From Nilaparvata lugens (lineage: Eukaryota; Arthropoda; Insecta; Hemiptera; Delphacidae), in assembly GCF_014356525.2 (NCBI RefSeq), contig NC_052510.1, forward strand, positions 55,416,503 to 55,480,502: a stretch of 64,000 nt of DNA, written 5' to 3'. Numbering within the stretch: position 1 is the stretch's first letter; every line of letters begins with the position of its first letter. Shown here in pieces: positions 12,101-24,600 of this stretch. The notes beneath the pieces were generated by a model. The model saw only the letters and a list, made by a program, of their open reading frames with translations. It was not told the DNA's origin and did not search any database. A program made the position numbers and the translations under genes.

Positions 12101-15100
12101 CTGAGCGGTAGGCCAGTGGCTGGCTTGAACGTTGACCCCTCAGATTCTATGATAGATAGCCGAGCGTCGAATAAATGAGCCCTAAATTCAATGCCTTTCT
12201 CTAGTTACGATATACATCGTGACACACTGTTCCTACTAAGGGAAGGGGGGGAAAAGAGAGGGGGAGGAGAGGGGGGGTGAGGATGGAAGGGGTAAACGGC
12301 AGACAGAAGGTCCCAAATGCCTGAGTACATTCTGCCGCCTCTCCGCCGGTCAACATAGACCGAACATAAACTGGGCGCCAGGTTGGTTCCTCGCCAACCG
12401 GTGGTGATGCGTCGGCACCATCCGAAGAAATGAGCAAGCTACCCGGCCAGATCCTAGGCCTAGCTTCAGAGAAGATCTTGAAGATCTGCGCCGTGCTTCC
12501 GCACTGCGATGGGGGACGCCGGGCTTTCGCACTGCAGAAACGCCGTGCTTTCGCACTGCAAAGGACCGCCGTGCTTCCGCACTGCAATGGGGGACGCCGT
12601 GTTTGCACACTGCAAGAGGCCGCCGTGCTTCCGCACTGCGATGGGGGAGGCCGTGTTTGCACACTGCAAGAGGCCGCCGTGCTTCCGCACTGCGATGGGG
12701 GACGCCGTGCTTTCGCACTGCAAGAAACGCCGTGCTTTCGCACTGCAAAGGACGCCGTGCTTCCGCACTGCAATGGGGGACGCCGTGTTTGCACACTGCA
12801 AGAGGTCGCCGTGCTTCCGCACTGCGATGGGGGACGCCGTGCTTTCGCACTGCAAGAAACGCCGTGCTTTCGCACTGCAAAGGACCGCCGTGCTTCCGCA
12901 TTGCAATGGGGGACGCCGTGTTTGCACACTGCAAGAGGCCGCCGTGCTTCCGCACTGCAATGGGGGACGCCGTGTTTGCACACTGCAAGAGGCCGCCGTG
13001 CTTCCGCACTGCGATGGGGGACGCCGTGCTTTCGCACTGCAAGAAACGCCGTGCTTTCGCACTGCAAAAATAAGGACGCGGTGCTTTCGCACTGCAAAAG
13101 GAATGCCGTGCTTTCGCACTGCCCGGGGCGCCGTGCTTCCGCACTGCCAGGAACACCATGCTTTCGCATCGCGAAAAGGACGCCGTGCTCCCGCACTGCA
13201 GAGTTGCCGTGTTTCCACACTGCCGAGGACGCCGTGCTTCCGCACTGCAGATGAGAGCGCCGTGCTCTCGCACTGCCAGGAAGGGCGGGTAACACAAAAA
13301 AAAAAACGAGGTGAACACACCTCAGACAGGTTCTGAGAACCTAAGTAGCATTGCAAGGGAAACGCCGTGCTTCCGCACTGCAAAGAGTCGCCGTGCTCTC
13401 GCACTGCAAAATAGGACGCGGTGCTTTCGCACTGCCGAGTCGCCGTGCTTCCGCACTGCCCAGGACGCCGTGCTTCCGCACTGCAGGTGAGAGCGCCGTG
13501 CTTTCGCACTGCGTGGGAGCGCCGTGTCACACTTGCAGGACACTGCCGGGAAGTGTCGTGCTTCGCACTGTACATAAATGGACGCCGTGCTTTCGCACTG
13601 CCGAGTCGCCGTGTTTTCACACTGCAGAAGGACGCCGTGCTGTCGCACTGCAGGTAAGAGCGCCGTGCTCTCGCACTGCCAGGAGGGACAACACAGGGTA
13701 CACAAAACACACAAAAAAACACAGAAACACAAAAAACACAGAAACACAAAAACACAGAAACACACAAACACAGAAACAAATCGCCGGGCTTTCGCCCTGC
13801 GGGCCGTGCTTGCGCACTGCGTGCCGTGTTTTCACACTGCCGCGGTGTTCCCACACCGCGAAGGTGTGCGTCCGCGTAATGACAATCCAGACACTCACTG
13901 ACCGATGTGTCATGCTTGCGCACGACGTTCGGACGAGCTCGCAATCTGGCTGCCGTGTTCCCACACTGCCTTGGTCAAGCTCGCGCACTACCTTTGCCGG
14001 GCTTTCGCCCTGCGGGCCGGGCTTTCGCCCTGCATGCCGTGCTTGCGCACTGCGATGGGGGACGCCGTGCTTTCGCACTGCAAGAAGCGCCGTGCTCTCG
14101 CACTGCAAAAATAAGGACGCGGTGCTTGCGCACTGCAAAAGGAACGCCGTGCTTTCGCACTGCCCGGGGCGCCGTGCTTCCGCACTGCCAGGAACGCTAT
14201 GCTTTCGCATCGCGAAAAAGGACGCCGTGCTCCCGCACTGCAGAGTTGCCGTGTTTCCACACTGCCGAGGACGCCGTGCTTCCGCACTGCAGATGAGATC
14301 GCGGTGCTCTCGCACTGCCAGGAGGGGCGGGTAACACAAAAAAAAACGAGGTGAACAACACCTCAGACAGGTTCTGAGAACCTAAATAACATTGCAAGGG
14401 AAACGCCGTGCTTCCGCACTGCAATGAGTCGCCGTGCTTTCGCACTGCAAAAATAAGGACGCGGTGCTTGCGCACTGCAAAAGGAACGCCGTGCTTTCGC
14501 ACTGCCCGGGGCGCCGTGTTTCCACACTGCCAGGAACGCTATGCTTTCGCATCGCGAAAAAGGACGCCGTGCTCCCGCACTGCAGAGTTGCCGTGTTTCC
14601 ACACTGCGAGGACGCCGTGCTTCCGCACTGCAGATGAGAATCGCGGTGCTCTCGCACTGCAGGAGGGGCGGGTAACACAAAAAACGAGGTGAACAACACC
14701 TCAGACAGGTTCTGGGAACCCAAATAACATTGCAAGGGAAACGCCGTGCTTCCGCACTGCAATGAGTCGCCGTGCTCTCGCACTGCAAGTGCCGGGCTTT
14801 CGCCCTGCATGGCCGTGTTTTCACACTGCCTTGCTTCGCCGTGCTTGCGCACTGCATGTGCCGGGCTTTCGCCCTGCATGGCCGTGTTTTCACACTGCCT
14901 TGCTTCGCCGTGCTTGCGCACTGCATGTGCCGGCTTTCGCCCTGCATGGCCGTGTTTTCACANNNNNNNNNNNNNNNNNNNNNNNNNNNNNNNNNNNNNN
15001 NNNNNNNNNNNNNNNNNNNNNNNNNNNNNNNNNNNNNNNNNNNNNNNNNNNNNNNNNNNNNNGAAGGAGCCTAGTTGTCGGCGACAACTAAGCTCCTCAC

Positions 15101-18100
15101 ACGCTCACAACAACTAAGCTCCTCGACAGTAAATCCCCTGCTGGATAGGCCTATGAGGGGTCTGGTTGTCGTGATCGTACCCGACAACTAGTCTCCCGGA
15201 CAGCTAATACCCTATTGAACATTAGAACCAGCTTGAAGCGAGCGGGTAAGTAGTACAATCACAGATACTGTTGTACACATTCTATGAATTTGATTATTAC
15301 AAGAAAAGCTTTTTGAAGTAGTCACTTCTATCACTGCAAACATAAAATTAAAAAATAAACTATTTCTCTTTCTGAATTCAACTGACTTGGAAATATTCCT
15401 TATTGAATTGGCAAGCAGTTTCAGAATGAGTTTGTACGTCTCGCAAGTGATTCCTGCATGTATGCATAGAATATAACATATACAGTATATCATTGCTTAC
15501 CTTAACTAATTTTTTTATTACCATTTTATATCACATATTTTTAACTCATATATGAGTTTTAATTTCATATATATTCTCAACATGTCTCACTCAATTTCCA
15601 TTTTTTATGATTTGATACAGGCCATATAAAATAAATTGCACCTTTTTCATACAGCTGAAATTTGTGGATGTGTTGTATAATATATAAATCCCACAAACTC
15701 CAAAGCTCTGTACCACCTACTTCCCTGGAATTGAAAACCTCAAACCTGTCCTTAAAGATCTGTTCCATGTCGTCTCCTCCAATCCCTCTACCAAACACCT
15801 TTTCCAGCAACCACCCACCCTCATTTATAAGCAACCTCAAGAAAATGATTTGAGAAAATCCATAGAGTACCTAAGTCCATGAAATATATATGTCAGTTTA
15901 CTCGGGAAAACTCCGGCACTCAGAGCGAGCGAGGAGCTTGGTTGTCGGGCTCCGGTGACAACAACCAAGCTCATTGCACGCTAGCGTCAACTAGTCTCCC
16001 CGACAGTAAATCCCCTACTGGTTTAGAGGGGACTAGTCGGGGCCGTAGACGATAACCAAGCTACCCGTCAGTAAAGCTCCTCTCTCAGGAGCTCAGTTGA
16101 CGCCGTCAGTAAATCCCCTCGAATGTGGTTTTAAAAGGAGCTCAAGGGCCGGTTTCCGAACTCGGGATTTAGCTAAGTTCTAGACTTTAAACAGCTGGAG
16201 TCAGAAAATTGGTTTTCCAAAACGGGGCGTAGTCGCAGTCATTGTCATAGTCACGTTTGAATTAAATTTCGAATAACTAGAAAATTGAACACAAAATAAA
16301 ATAAACAGAAAATAGTGTAAAGTTTCAGCTATTTTGAATTATTTAGGAATGTCTAATTTCGTCAAGGAAAAACGTTTCCAATTTATAGAGATGAGAAAAT
16401 AAAAACTACAACTACTGTTATAAAAGCTGCGACTACGCCCCGTTTTGGAAAGCCAATTTTCTGACTCCAGCTGTTTAGGAGTCTAGGACTTAGCTAAATC
16501 CCGAGCTCGGAAACCGGCCCTTGAGCTCCTTTTAAAACCACATGCGAGGGGATTTACTGACGGCGTCAACTGAGCTCCTGAGAGAGGAGACTAGCAGTCG
16601 GGGAGACTAGTTGGCGCGTTCCCACGAGGATATTACCCCGCGAACCACACCTTGCCTGTATGGCGTTTCAAGGTCACAGAGGCAAAGCTACGAGACCACA
16701 ACTGTATGTAACAACAAAATGTAACAAACCTTGATATCGACGATCATGTTGGCTAGTTTCTTGTTCAATTTATTATTCTCCTCCATTGCAATCGCATGTA
16801 TGGACGGCTTCAGAGGTACAAAGTCCTCTTCCATTTTCAAATTGAATAGAGTAACATTCCTTATAGCTGAATCCAACACAATATTGATGCTTGTGCATAA
16901 TTCACTTCTCATATGGGTTCCAGGAGAAAATGCAACCATCTCTTGTTGTGGATCAGTGGAATACCTATGGGTAAATTATCAATTCAATTTTATTTTATAT
17001 AAAAAGCATACACTGAGTACAGCTAGGACGACCTCAAAGCAGTGACGTGTCGAGGAGGGAGGAGGGGTATGGGGATGTATACCCCCACCCCACCCGAAAT
17101 GAGAACTAATTTGTTTTGCCAGATCGACCACTAATTGAGATTGAGTCACAAGAATTGGCTTCCGATGTGATATTTTTTCAAACATTGTTTAAGCCAAAAA
17201 ATAGATAATACCGGATGATTCAAAATAGTTATTTTTGCAACTAATCAGTCATATCTCGAATACGTATTCTCTGAGTGTTAATCTTTGGTGAAAACAGAAA
17301 TTTTAAACTTAACCTCACTTTGGACTATTTATGTGCCAAAATCAAGGAATTGAAGAAGTTTTGGGCAATTGCCTGTTTCTCTTTCCAAATATCGTGTTTG
17401 TGACAGTTCTAATAAATAGATAAATAGATAAATAAATAAATAAACTAGTGCGCAAAGTGACAGTTTGCTGCTTCGAAAGAAACGTTTACGCACGAGCCGT
17501 AGGCGAGGGCGTAATGGTTTCTTCAGTGCAGCAGAGGAACTTTGCGCATGTATTTCACATTGAATTTTTCCTACAGTTATAGAATATGAGAAGTGGTTGA
17601 TTATGGGTAAAATGATGGCTGAAATCCATCAAATGTTTGTCTGTATAATTTTGTAATTAATAACAACTTTAATTTATTTTAAACTTGATAATCCAATTGA
17701 AAATTAATAATCGATAATTTATTCATATAAAAAAATTAAATTAATCCGATTAATTTGAAAAGTTGAATAATTTTGAGTAAATATTAATTTCTAAATATTT
17801 TTCAACCAATCAATTCAAGAATGAAAAAAAATATTATTTGAAATAATGAATAATAATTAATAATATTCAAAATGTATAATTTAATGAGTTCTCATTTTTA
17901 TTTATTTGAAAATCAGAAAAAATATACATAGAACAAATTTGCATTCAAAATACACGCCAACAATGTCAACAGCTGATTGGGATGGCTGCAAGATAATACG
18001 CAAAGTATTAAGAGTACGCAAAGTAATACTTTGCGCACTAGAGCGGAAAAGTGATTCTTTGCGTTCTGTAATCAGTGCAGGAATGGTCACTTTTCAAGGT

Positions 18101-21100
18101 AACTGTAGGAAAAATAATATAAGATACACAAAAACAACTACAATAATGTAGTAATTACCCACTTAATTTCACACTATTACAGTATCATTAAACATGTTTT
18201 TATGACATAAAATTCATTGATTGAGCATTGTTCACTAACCTCGCAATGGCAAGAGCCATGTTTTCATTGACAGAAGTGATGATCCTACTCAGGAAAGTTG
18301 CTTCCAATTCACGAATATACTCGTTCACTTTTCCTTCGTCGATGGTGGAATTGAGCAGAGACCCGGTCAGGCCCACCACATGGGGCTGCTGTGACGCAGG
18401 CACATTTTCGAAAAACTTCATTATCTGAGCAAAAATAACAAACAGCATGAACAACTCACCATGCAGCATGTTTATGGCTGTGCAAAAACTAAAAATAAAC
18501 TTCCTACTGGTGATATTTTTCAAAGTTTTTCGATTTGTACATCATCAAGCTATCAAAATGAAAAAGTTTTCTCAGGAAAACATTTTTTTTCTGATCATTA
18601 ATTTTTGAGATATGAGCAGCTAAAGTTTAAATTTTCGGGACAGAACATTTCAAATTCGGTAAGAGATTTGAAGGATAAATTCTTCATGGTATTGTTGATC
18701 TAGTAAAACAAAAATTTTCTTAAAATACCAATTTTGAGAAAGTTATTCAAATTACCAAAAATAACTTCCAGATATTTTTGGTAAATTGAATAGCTTTCTC
18801 AAAAATTGATATTTTAAGAAAGTTTCTGTTTTACTAGATCAACAAAATATCAATTTTTGAGAAAGTTATTCAAATTACCAAAAATAACTCAACTAGAAGT
18901 TATTTTTGGTAAATTGAATAGCTTTCTCAAAAATTGATATTTTAAGAAATTTTTTGTTTTACTAGATCAACAATACCATGAAGAATATATCCTCTGAATC
19001 TCATGGATTTATCTCTAACCGAATTTAAAATGTCTGTCCCAAAAATTAAAACTTTAGGCGCTCATATCTCAAAAAGTAATGATCGGGAAAAAAATGTTTA
19101 CTTGTAAAAACATTTTTATTTTGATAGCTTGATGATATACAAATCGAAAAACTTTGAAAAATATCACCAGTAGAAAGTTTATTTTTAGCCTATGCACAGC
19201 CTAATACAGCTAAAATCTGTTTTTATCGACAGCTCCAAAAAAGATGCCAAGCGTTAAAACGTTACAACAGCATATAGCATAATTATGCTACATGATGCAC
19301 AACATGATAATAAATATGTAGCCTATATTTATTTATACTATAAATCACAGCTTGACCTTACCATATGCCACACCTTAAACGTAGAAAGAACTCACATGGC
19401 CAATACGGAAACGTGATTTAAGAGAAAGAGGTACCATCTTCCTATCAGATTTCTCAGGCTGAAACTTGTGAAATGCTGTCTGCTGGGGATACTTTCTTCT
19501 TCATTACTGAGTTTCCAACGTTAAATTGTAAAATAAAACAAAAAAAAATCATTTCAAAGATTATAAATGTTACAGTTCTTAATAATTAAAATATAAAATA
19601 TATTTGTTGTTGGTTATCCATCTTGTTTCCAACAATATTATTACTATTTAATTTTATAAAACTTTAAAGTGAAAAAGCACTCACATTCTTTGAAGTGGCG
19701 ACGTCCGTTTCGTGCTGGTATCGCACATTGTGCGTGTCACTTTAAAGTTTTATAAAATTAAATAGTAATAAAAGATATACAAAAAGAAACTGCAATTGAT
19801 GAGATATTCTATCAAATCAAATCAAATATTATTCACAAAACATAATACAAATATATAAAAATTCATTTACACATTTAACAGTGAATACCTTCCACAAAGA
19901 CTTGTGTCTGTGAGTGGAGAGTGAGTTCTTTCAAGTTGATTGAGATTATGTTCTCAAGTTTTGTACATATTATAATTAAAACTATTGTAATTGAATCTAC
20001 TAACATTCATCAGCAAATCAAGAATATAAATTGCACACAATGAAATTCCATACTGTTTATTAGTATATACAGACAAATATATAAATAGTAGCTTAAAGGC
20101 TATACTTAATCATTATAAAATGGCGAATTCACTATGAGATCAAGTTCTGAATAAGAAGGCGGATCGAATCAGTTGCTCTGCAGCATCCCTGCCAATTTCT
20201 AATAACCATCTACTCAAATGTTGTTTGTAGGTGTTGATACTGTAATTTTCAGACTGTTTAGAATGATTGGGAACGTTTCTATACAATATATGACAGATGT
20301 ATTTACTATTGTTTTTAAAGCAGTTACGTAGGAGTCGGGGATGAGCAATACCAAAGTTAATTAGATTTCTTGTATTATGAGTATGAACTAAATTATTGAA
20401 AATAGAGTGTTTGTTGTAGTATATGTAATTCATTAAAACTCATATGTAAAGCTGTCTAATATTAAAAACTTGAAACTCTTGGTAAACAAGATTAGATGGG
20501 TAGCGATAGTCTCGCCTAAGACATGTCTTGATGATTGCTCGCTTGATGATTCTATAATAGGCTACTATATCATACACAATGATTAAAGTGTAACAACTAA
20601 AAAATAATTTACAATTTCGTGGAAATGTGCCTAGATAGGAATAATAGGGACGAGTTGCTGCACAACTTCGAGCGAAATATAAAGAACCATTTATGAGCGA
20701 ATCTTCCTATCAACCTCGTGTACTATTAACTAGCTACACAAAGAAAGCCGTACATAGAAAATATTAGAGTGAAATAATGAAAAAATAATGTATATATAAA
20801 TAACCATTACGATGGTTTTAATCTTTTTCAAGCTTAACGCTGATCAAATGTAGCTATATTGATGTAATCTTGTTACGTATTGTTGACGTATGTGTTCCAG
20901 TTGACGTAGGCTACTGCAACTTATTAAACTATTATTATTGTGCATTTGTCTATTTAGTTCCATGTTTAATGATTGACTATTCATGCATTTCATGAGAAAC
21001 CTTCTAATTCAATTAATTTATTTGGACAAGAAAAAAATGGTGTTGTTTGTATGAATTTTGGTACTCACGCAACGCATGGGGTGGTCCTTGACTGCGTTAT

Positions 21101-21597
21101 GACACTCGTCAAAAACAATAATTCGAATGTTCGACAACTTCAAATAACTGTGGCTGAGCAAATTGAGCAATATCTGTGATGTCATTACGATTACCTGCAA
21201 AATATCGAAATCATATCAATATTAAAAAATATTCTATCACCATTTAACCTTCCGATAGTCGCGCCCTACTCCATCACACGAGCAGTCGCGTGTTGTACTT
21301 TTTACAACATCCAATTTTCCAAGTGTTATATACTCTGCTGTCAAAACATATTTATTAATTGCATAATTACTTTTCCCATCTTTTTGGATTATTTTACGCC
21401 TATGAACATTTGGATGATTACCATTTCATAGCCCAATAATGTAACCAAGCAAAGTCATCAATTCTGTGTTATTGGTTCGTTTACAGTCCCCGTATACAGT
21501 CTTTCCCTATCTTATGCAAGGGCTTAGCCCTTGGCCCTGGGCTTAGCAGGGGGTGCATCATTGGTCCGCGCATGTGTTGGTGTGTGTGTGTGTGTGT

Positions 21598-21629
<32 letters not shown>

Positions 21630-24600
21630 GTGTGTGTGTGTGTGAGCTTTTTTTTCATGCTTTCATACTTTTCATAGTTTTGATGCATTCATTTATTCAG
21701 TCTCAAAATTAATTTCTTTAGATTAATTTTAAGAGAATCAAGTTCAACTTTAAAAGTAAACTCTGAAGACAGATATAAAAAATACTCTTTTTCTCTCTCA
21801 AAATTAATTAATTTCATGCTAGAAGTATTTATTAATTTCCTTATTTTCTCATCTTGCTTTGTAAGGTTTGTAGCCATATTGCTCTTTTTTGCTTCTTCGA
21901 TCTTATCATTCCGTCATAAATGTTGTATTTATTTCCCAACAGATCTTTGTTATTTTACATTTTAAGAATGCTCTACTTTCAAGTTTATTCAACTATTCCA
22001 CATATTATTATTATTATTTTTTTTTTTTTTACTTTTTTCATTTGAAATATCGTTTTGTTTTATTTTATTTCACTGAGTATTGCTTGTTGGATTATAATTT
22101 AGTTTTGTATTGGAGGGTTAAGTGTAAGAGCTATTGTTTATTTACAAACATTATTAGCTCAATGTTGATACTATATGTAATAGATACTTGAAAATAAGAA
22201 CCAACCGATTTATTATCCAGTTCCCTTTTCCAAATTTGTTCGGACCAGAGATCACAACCTGTCTGGCCGGTGTATTCTCCAACAGTGAATGTTGTTTGGC
22301 GTTTAATTGATTGAGCCTGTTGCTCCACCAACTGTACTGTATTCACCAGGAAAAAAGCTCGCTTTCCACCCTCCGATAATTTCCTTGAAAGCAAAATATA
22401 ACAAAGACATGATAAATCAAATACTAGTAAGTTGATAAAATATACCAAGTATTGATTATTGTTAACTCAATACTTTGTTTATGCTATTGATTTAATTCTA
22501 GTTTGTGTGAAAATTGCGTTGAATTTTATATTATTTTCCATAAACAGTGTTAAAAAGAGAATCTTGTATTGACTATAAGAGTGAATAGGTCTAAATTTAT
22601 TTATTTATTTACAAAGCAAATGACACTAATGTAATAACATTGAAAGATAAAATAATAAGGTAGTCCTTGTGCTATTTTTCTTTCAAATTTATAGGTGACA
22701 AAGTCCAAGATAAGGTTAGAATTACAAATGTACAATTTTTATAAAATTTTAGTCCAAAATAAACATAAAAACTATAAATTTTGAATTTAGATATCTTGAA
22801 TTAATAAATTGATTAGAAATATTCCACTCATTACCACTTGTAACGAATAATATTGAGTTATTTAAGAAAATTTGGAACCATTGAAGAAACACAAACTTGT
22901 AAACACTAAAGCTCAGCTTCAAATAAATTATGAATAGAAAATAATGAGTTATCTTCATTAGCGAAAAGCCGACAAAATTGCAGATTAGCTGGTAAGGCTG
23001 TGCGAGCGGCTAAAAAAAACTTTATACTGGTGATATTAATCAAAGTTTCTTCATTTGGATACTATCAGGATATCAAAAAAGAATTTTCTCACGCATTTTT
23101 TTATCCGATCATTAATTTTTGAGATAAGATCTGAAAGATAATTTCAAATTCGGTAAGAGATAATAGATTTATGAAATTTTGAAGATACATTCTTCATGGT
23201 ATTGTTGATGAAATAAATTTATTTTCAGAGAATATCATTTTTTAGCCTATTCTCAAAACTTCATGAATTTATCCCGAACCGAATTTGAAATAATATGTTT
23301 GAAAAATCTAAACTTTAGGCGCTTATATCTCCAAGGGCCAAAGGGTCAAATTGAACACAAAATAGAATAAAGAGAAATATTAGTGTAAAGTTTCAGCTGT
23401 TTTGAATTATTTAGGAATCTTTCATTTCGTCAAGGAAAAACGTGTCCAATTTTAGAAATGAGAAAATAAGAGACTAAATAAAGACTAAACTGATGAAAAT
23501 AAAGTTTTTATAAAATAAAAACTACGACTACAACCTGTTTCAGAAAGCCAATTTTCTGACTCTAGCTGTTTAAAGTCTAGAACTTAGCTAAATCCCGAGC
23601 TCAGAAGCCGGCCCTGAAAGTAATGATTAAAAAAAATCCTGAGAATTTTTTATAGCTTGATACTGTAGTATACAAATTGAAAAACTTAGAAAATAGCATT
23701 AGTAAAACGTTTCGCACAGCTTTAAGCTGATTATCTTTCATGACAATAAGATTAACATTATACCGATGTCTCCACATGAATCTCGTGTAATTAAATATTT
23801 GTTAAAAAAGGAAATTTGGTAATTCAGTGGGGGTTTCACAATAATGTATTTATTAATAATTCACCAAAACAAAAAAACACGTTTTAGTTTTGTTTAGATT
23901 GATGTAGTGGTATTCCTTCGTGTAACGGAAGTTGCCGATCACCATAAATCAGTGGTTGATATTGTAAATAGCGTGGGCAGCCCAGACTTGTTTATTCACA
24001 CACAGCCTGTGTTCTGGGATTATTCTAAATGTGACTGCTCAACGTCAAACAAGCAATGTCATCATCTAACTATTCAATCCATTCTAATCGGAATACAGTA
24101 AACTATGATGAATAAACGTATATTCAATATATGTTTCATCTACTTAGTCGCAATATAATTTTACAAAATAATTGATTGAGAACTGAAAAGATGGTACAAT
24201 TAAATAGAGAGTAAAAAGCTCTCTTTGGCAGCTCTTTTTGGACTGAAAAGTGGACTCAAATCAATTCAAGTGGATAGCATAACCTATAATTTTTATTCAT
24301 TCATAACTCTACCTTCATTGTATTATCATTTGTCTCATTGTCTTCATTGTCTCATCATCATCACCTAGGCTTAAAATATTTCTAGAAAGTCGCCTTTGTA
24401 AAATAATAAATAAATAAATATTACATTACTGATATTTTTTAATATAATGAGAATAAGTCTTGAACATTCCAAAACAATTAAATTCTCATAGCTTATAGCT
24501 TGATGATATTTTTTAAGTTGAATACTTACTTCTCAATATCAGCACCAAAGTGTTTAATAATCATGGTTGCAAGAAATGTCTTTCCAGAACCGGTCGGAAG

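Noticed and set aside
12201..14947. Open frames up to nearly 500 codons across the GC-rich minisatellite on both strands
   Set aside because: The repeat unit simply lacks stop codons in several frames. Variation between units follows stem pairing rather than codon positions, and there is no splice or start context.
12487..14962. CRISPR-like array (regular palindromic repeats)
   Set aside because: The host is a eukaryote, there are no unique spacers of constant length, no Cas genes, and repeats vary in a covarying manner.
14746..15117. Open frames crossing the N run
   Set aside because: They depend on translating unknown bases.
15577..15840. Minus-strand 87-codon frame considered as a Dicer-2 exon
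   Set aside because: No Dicer motif and no convincing pair of splice sites in a usable phase.
21889..22191. Hydrophobic 100-codon open frame
   Set aside because: It derives from an AT-rich intron with a T-run; no homology or start/splice support.
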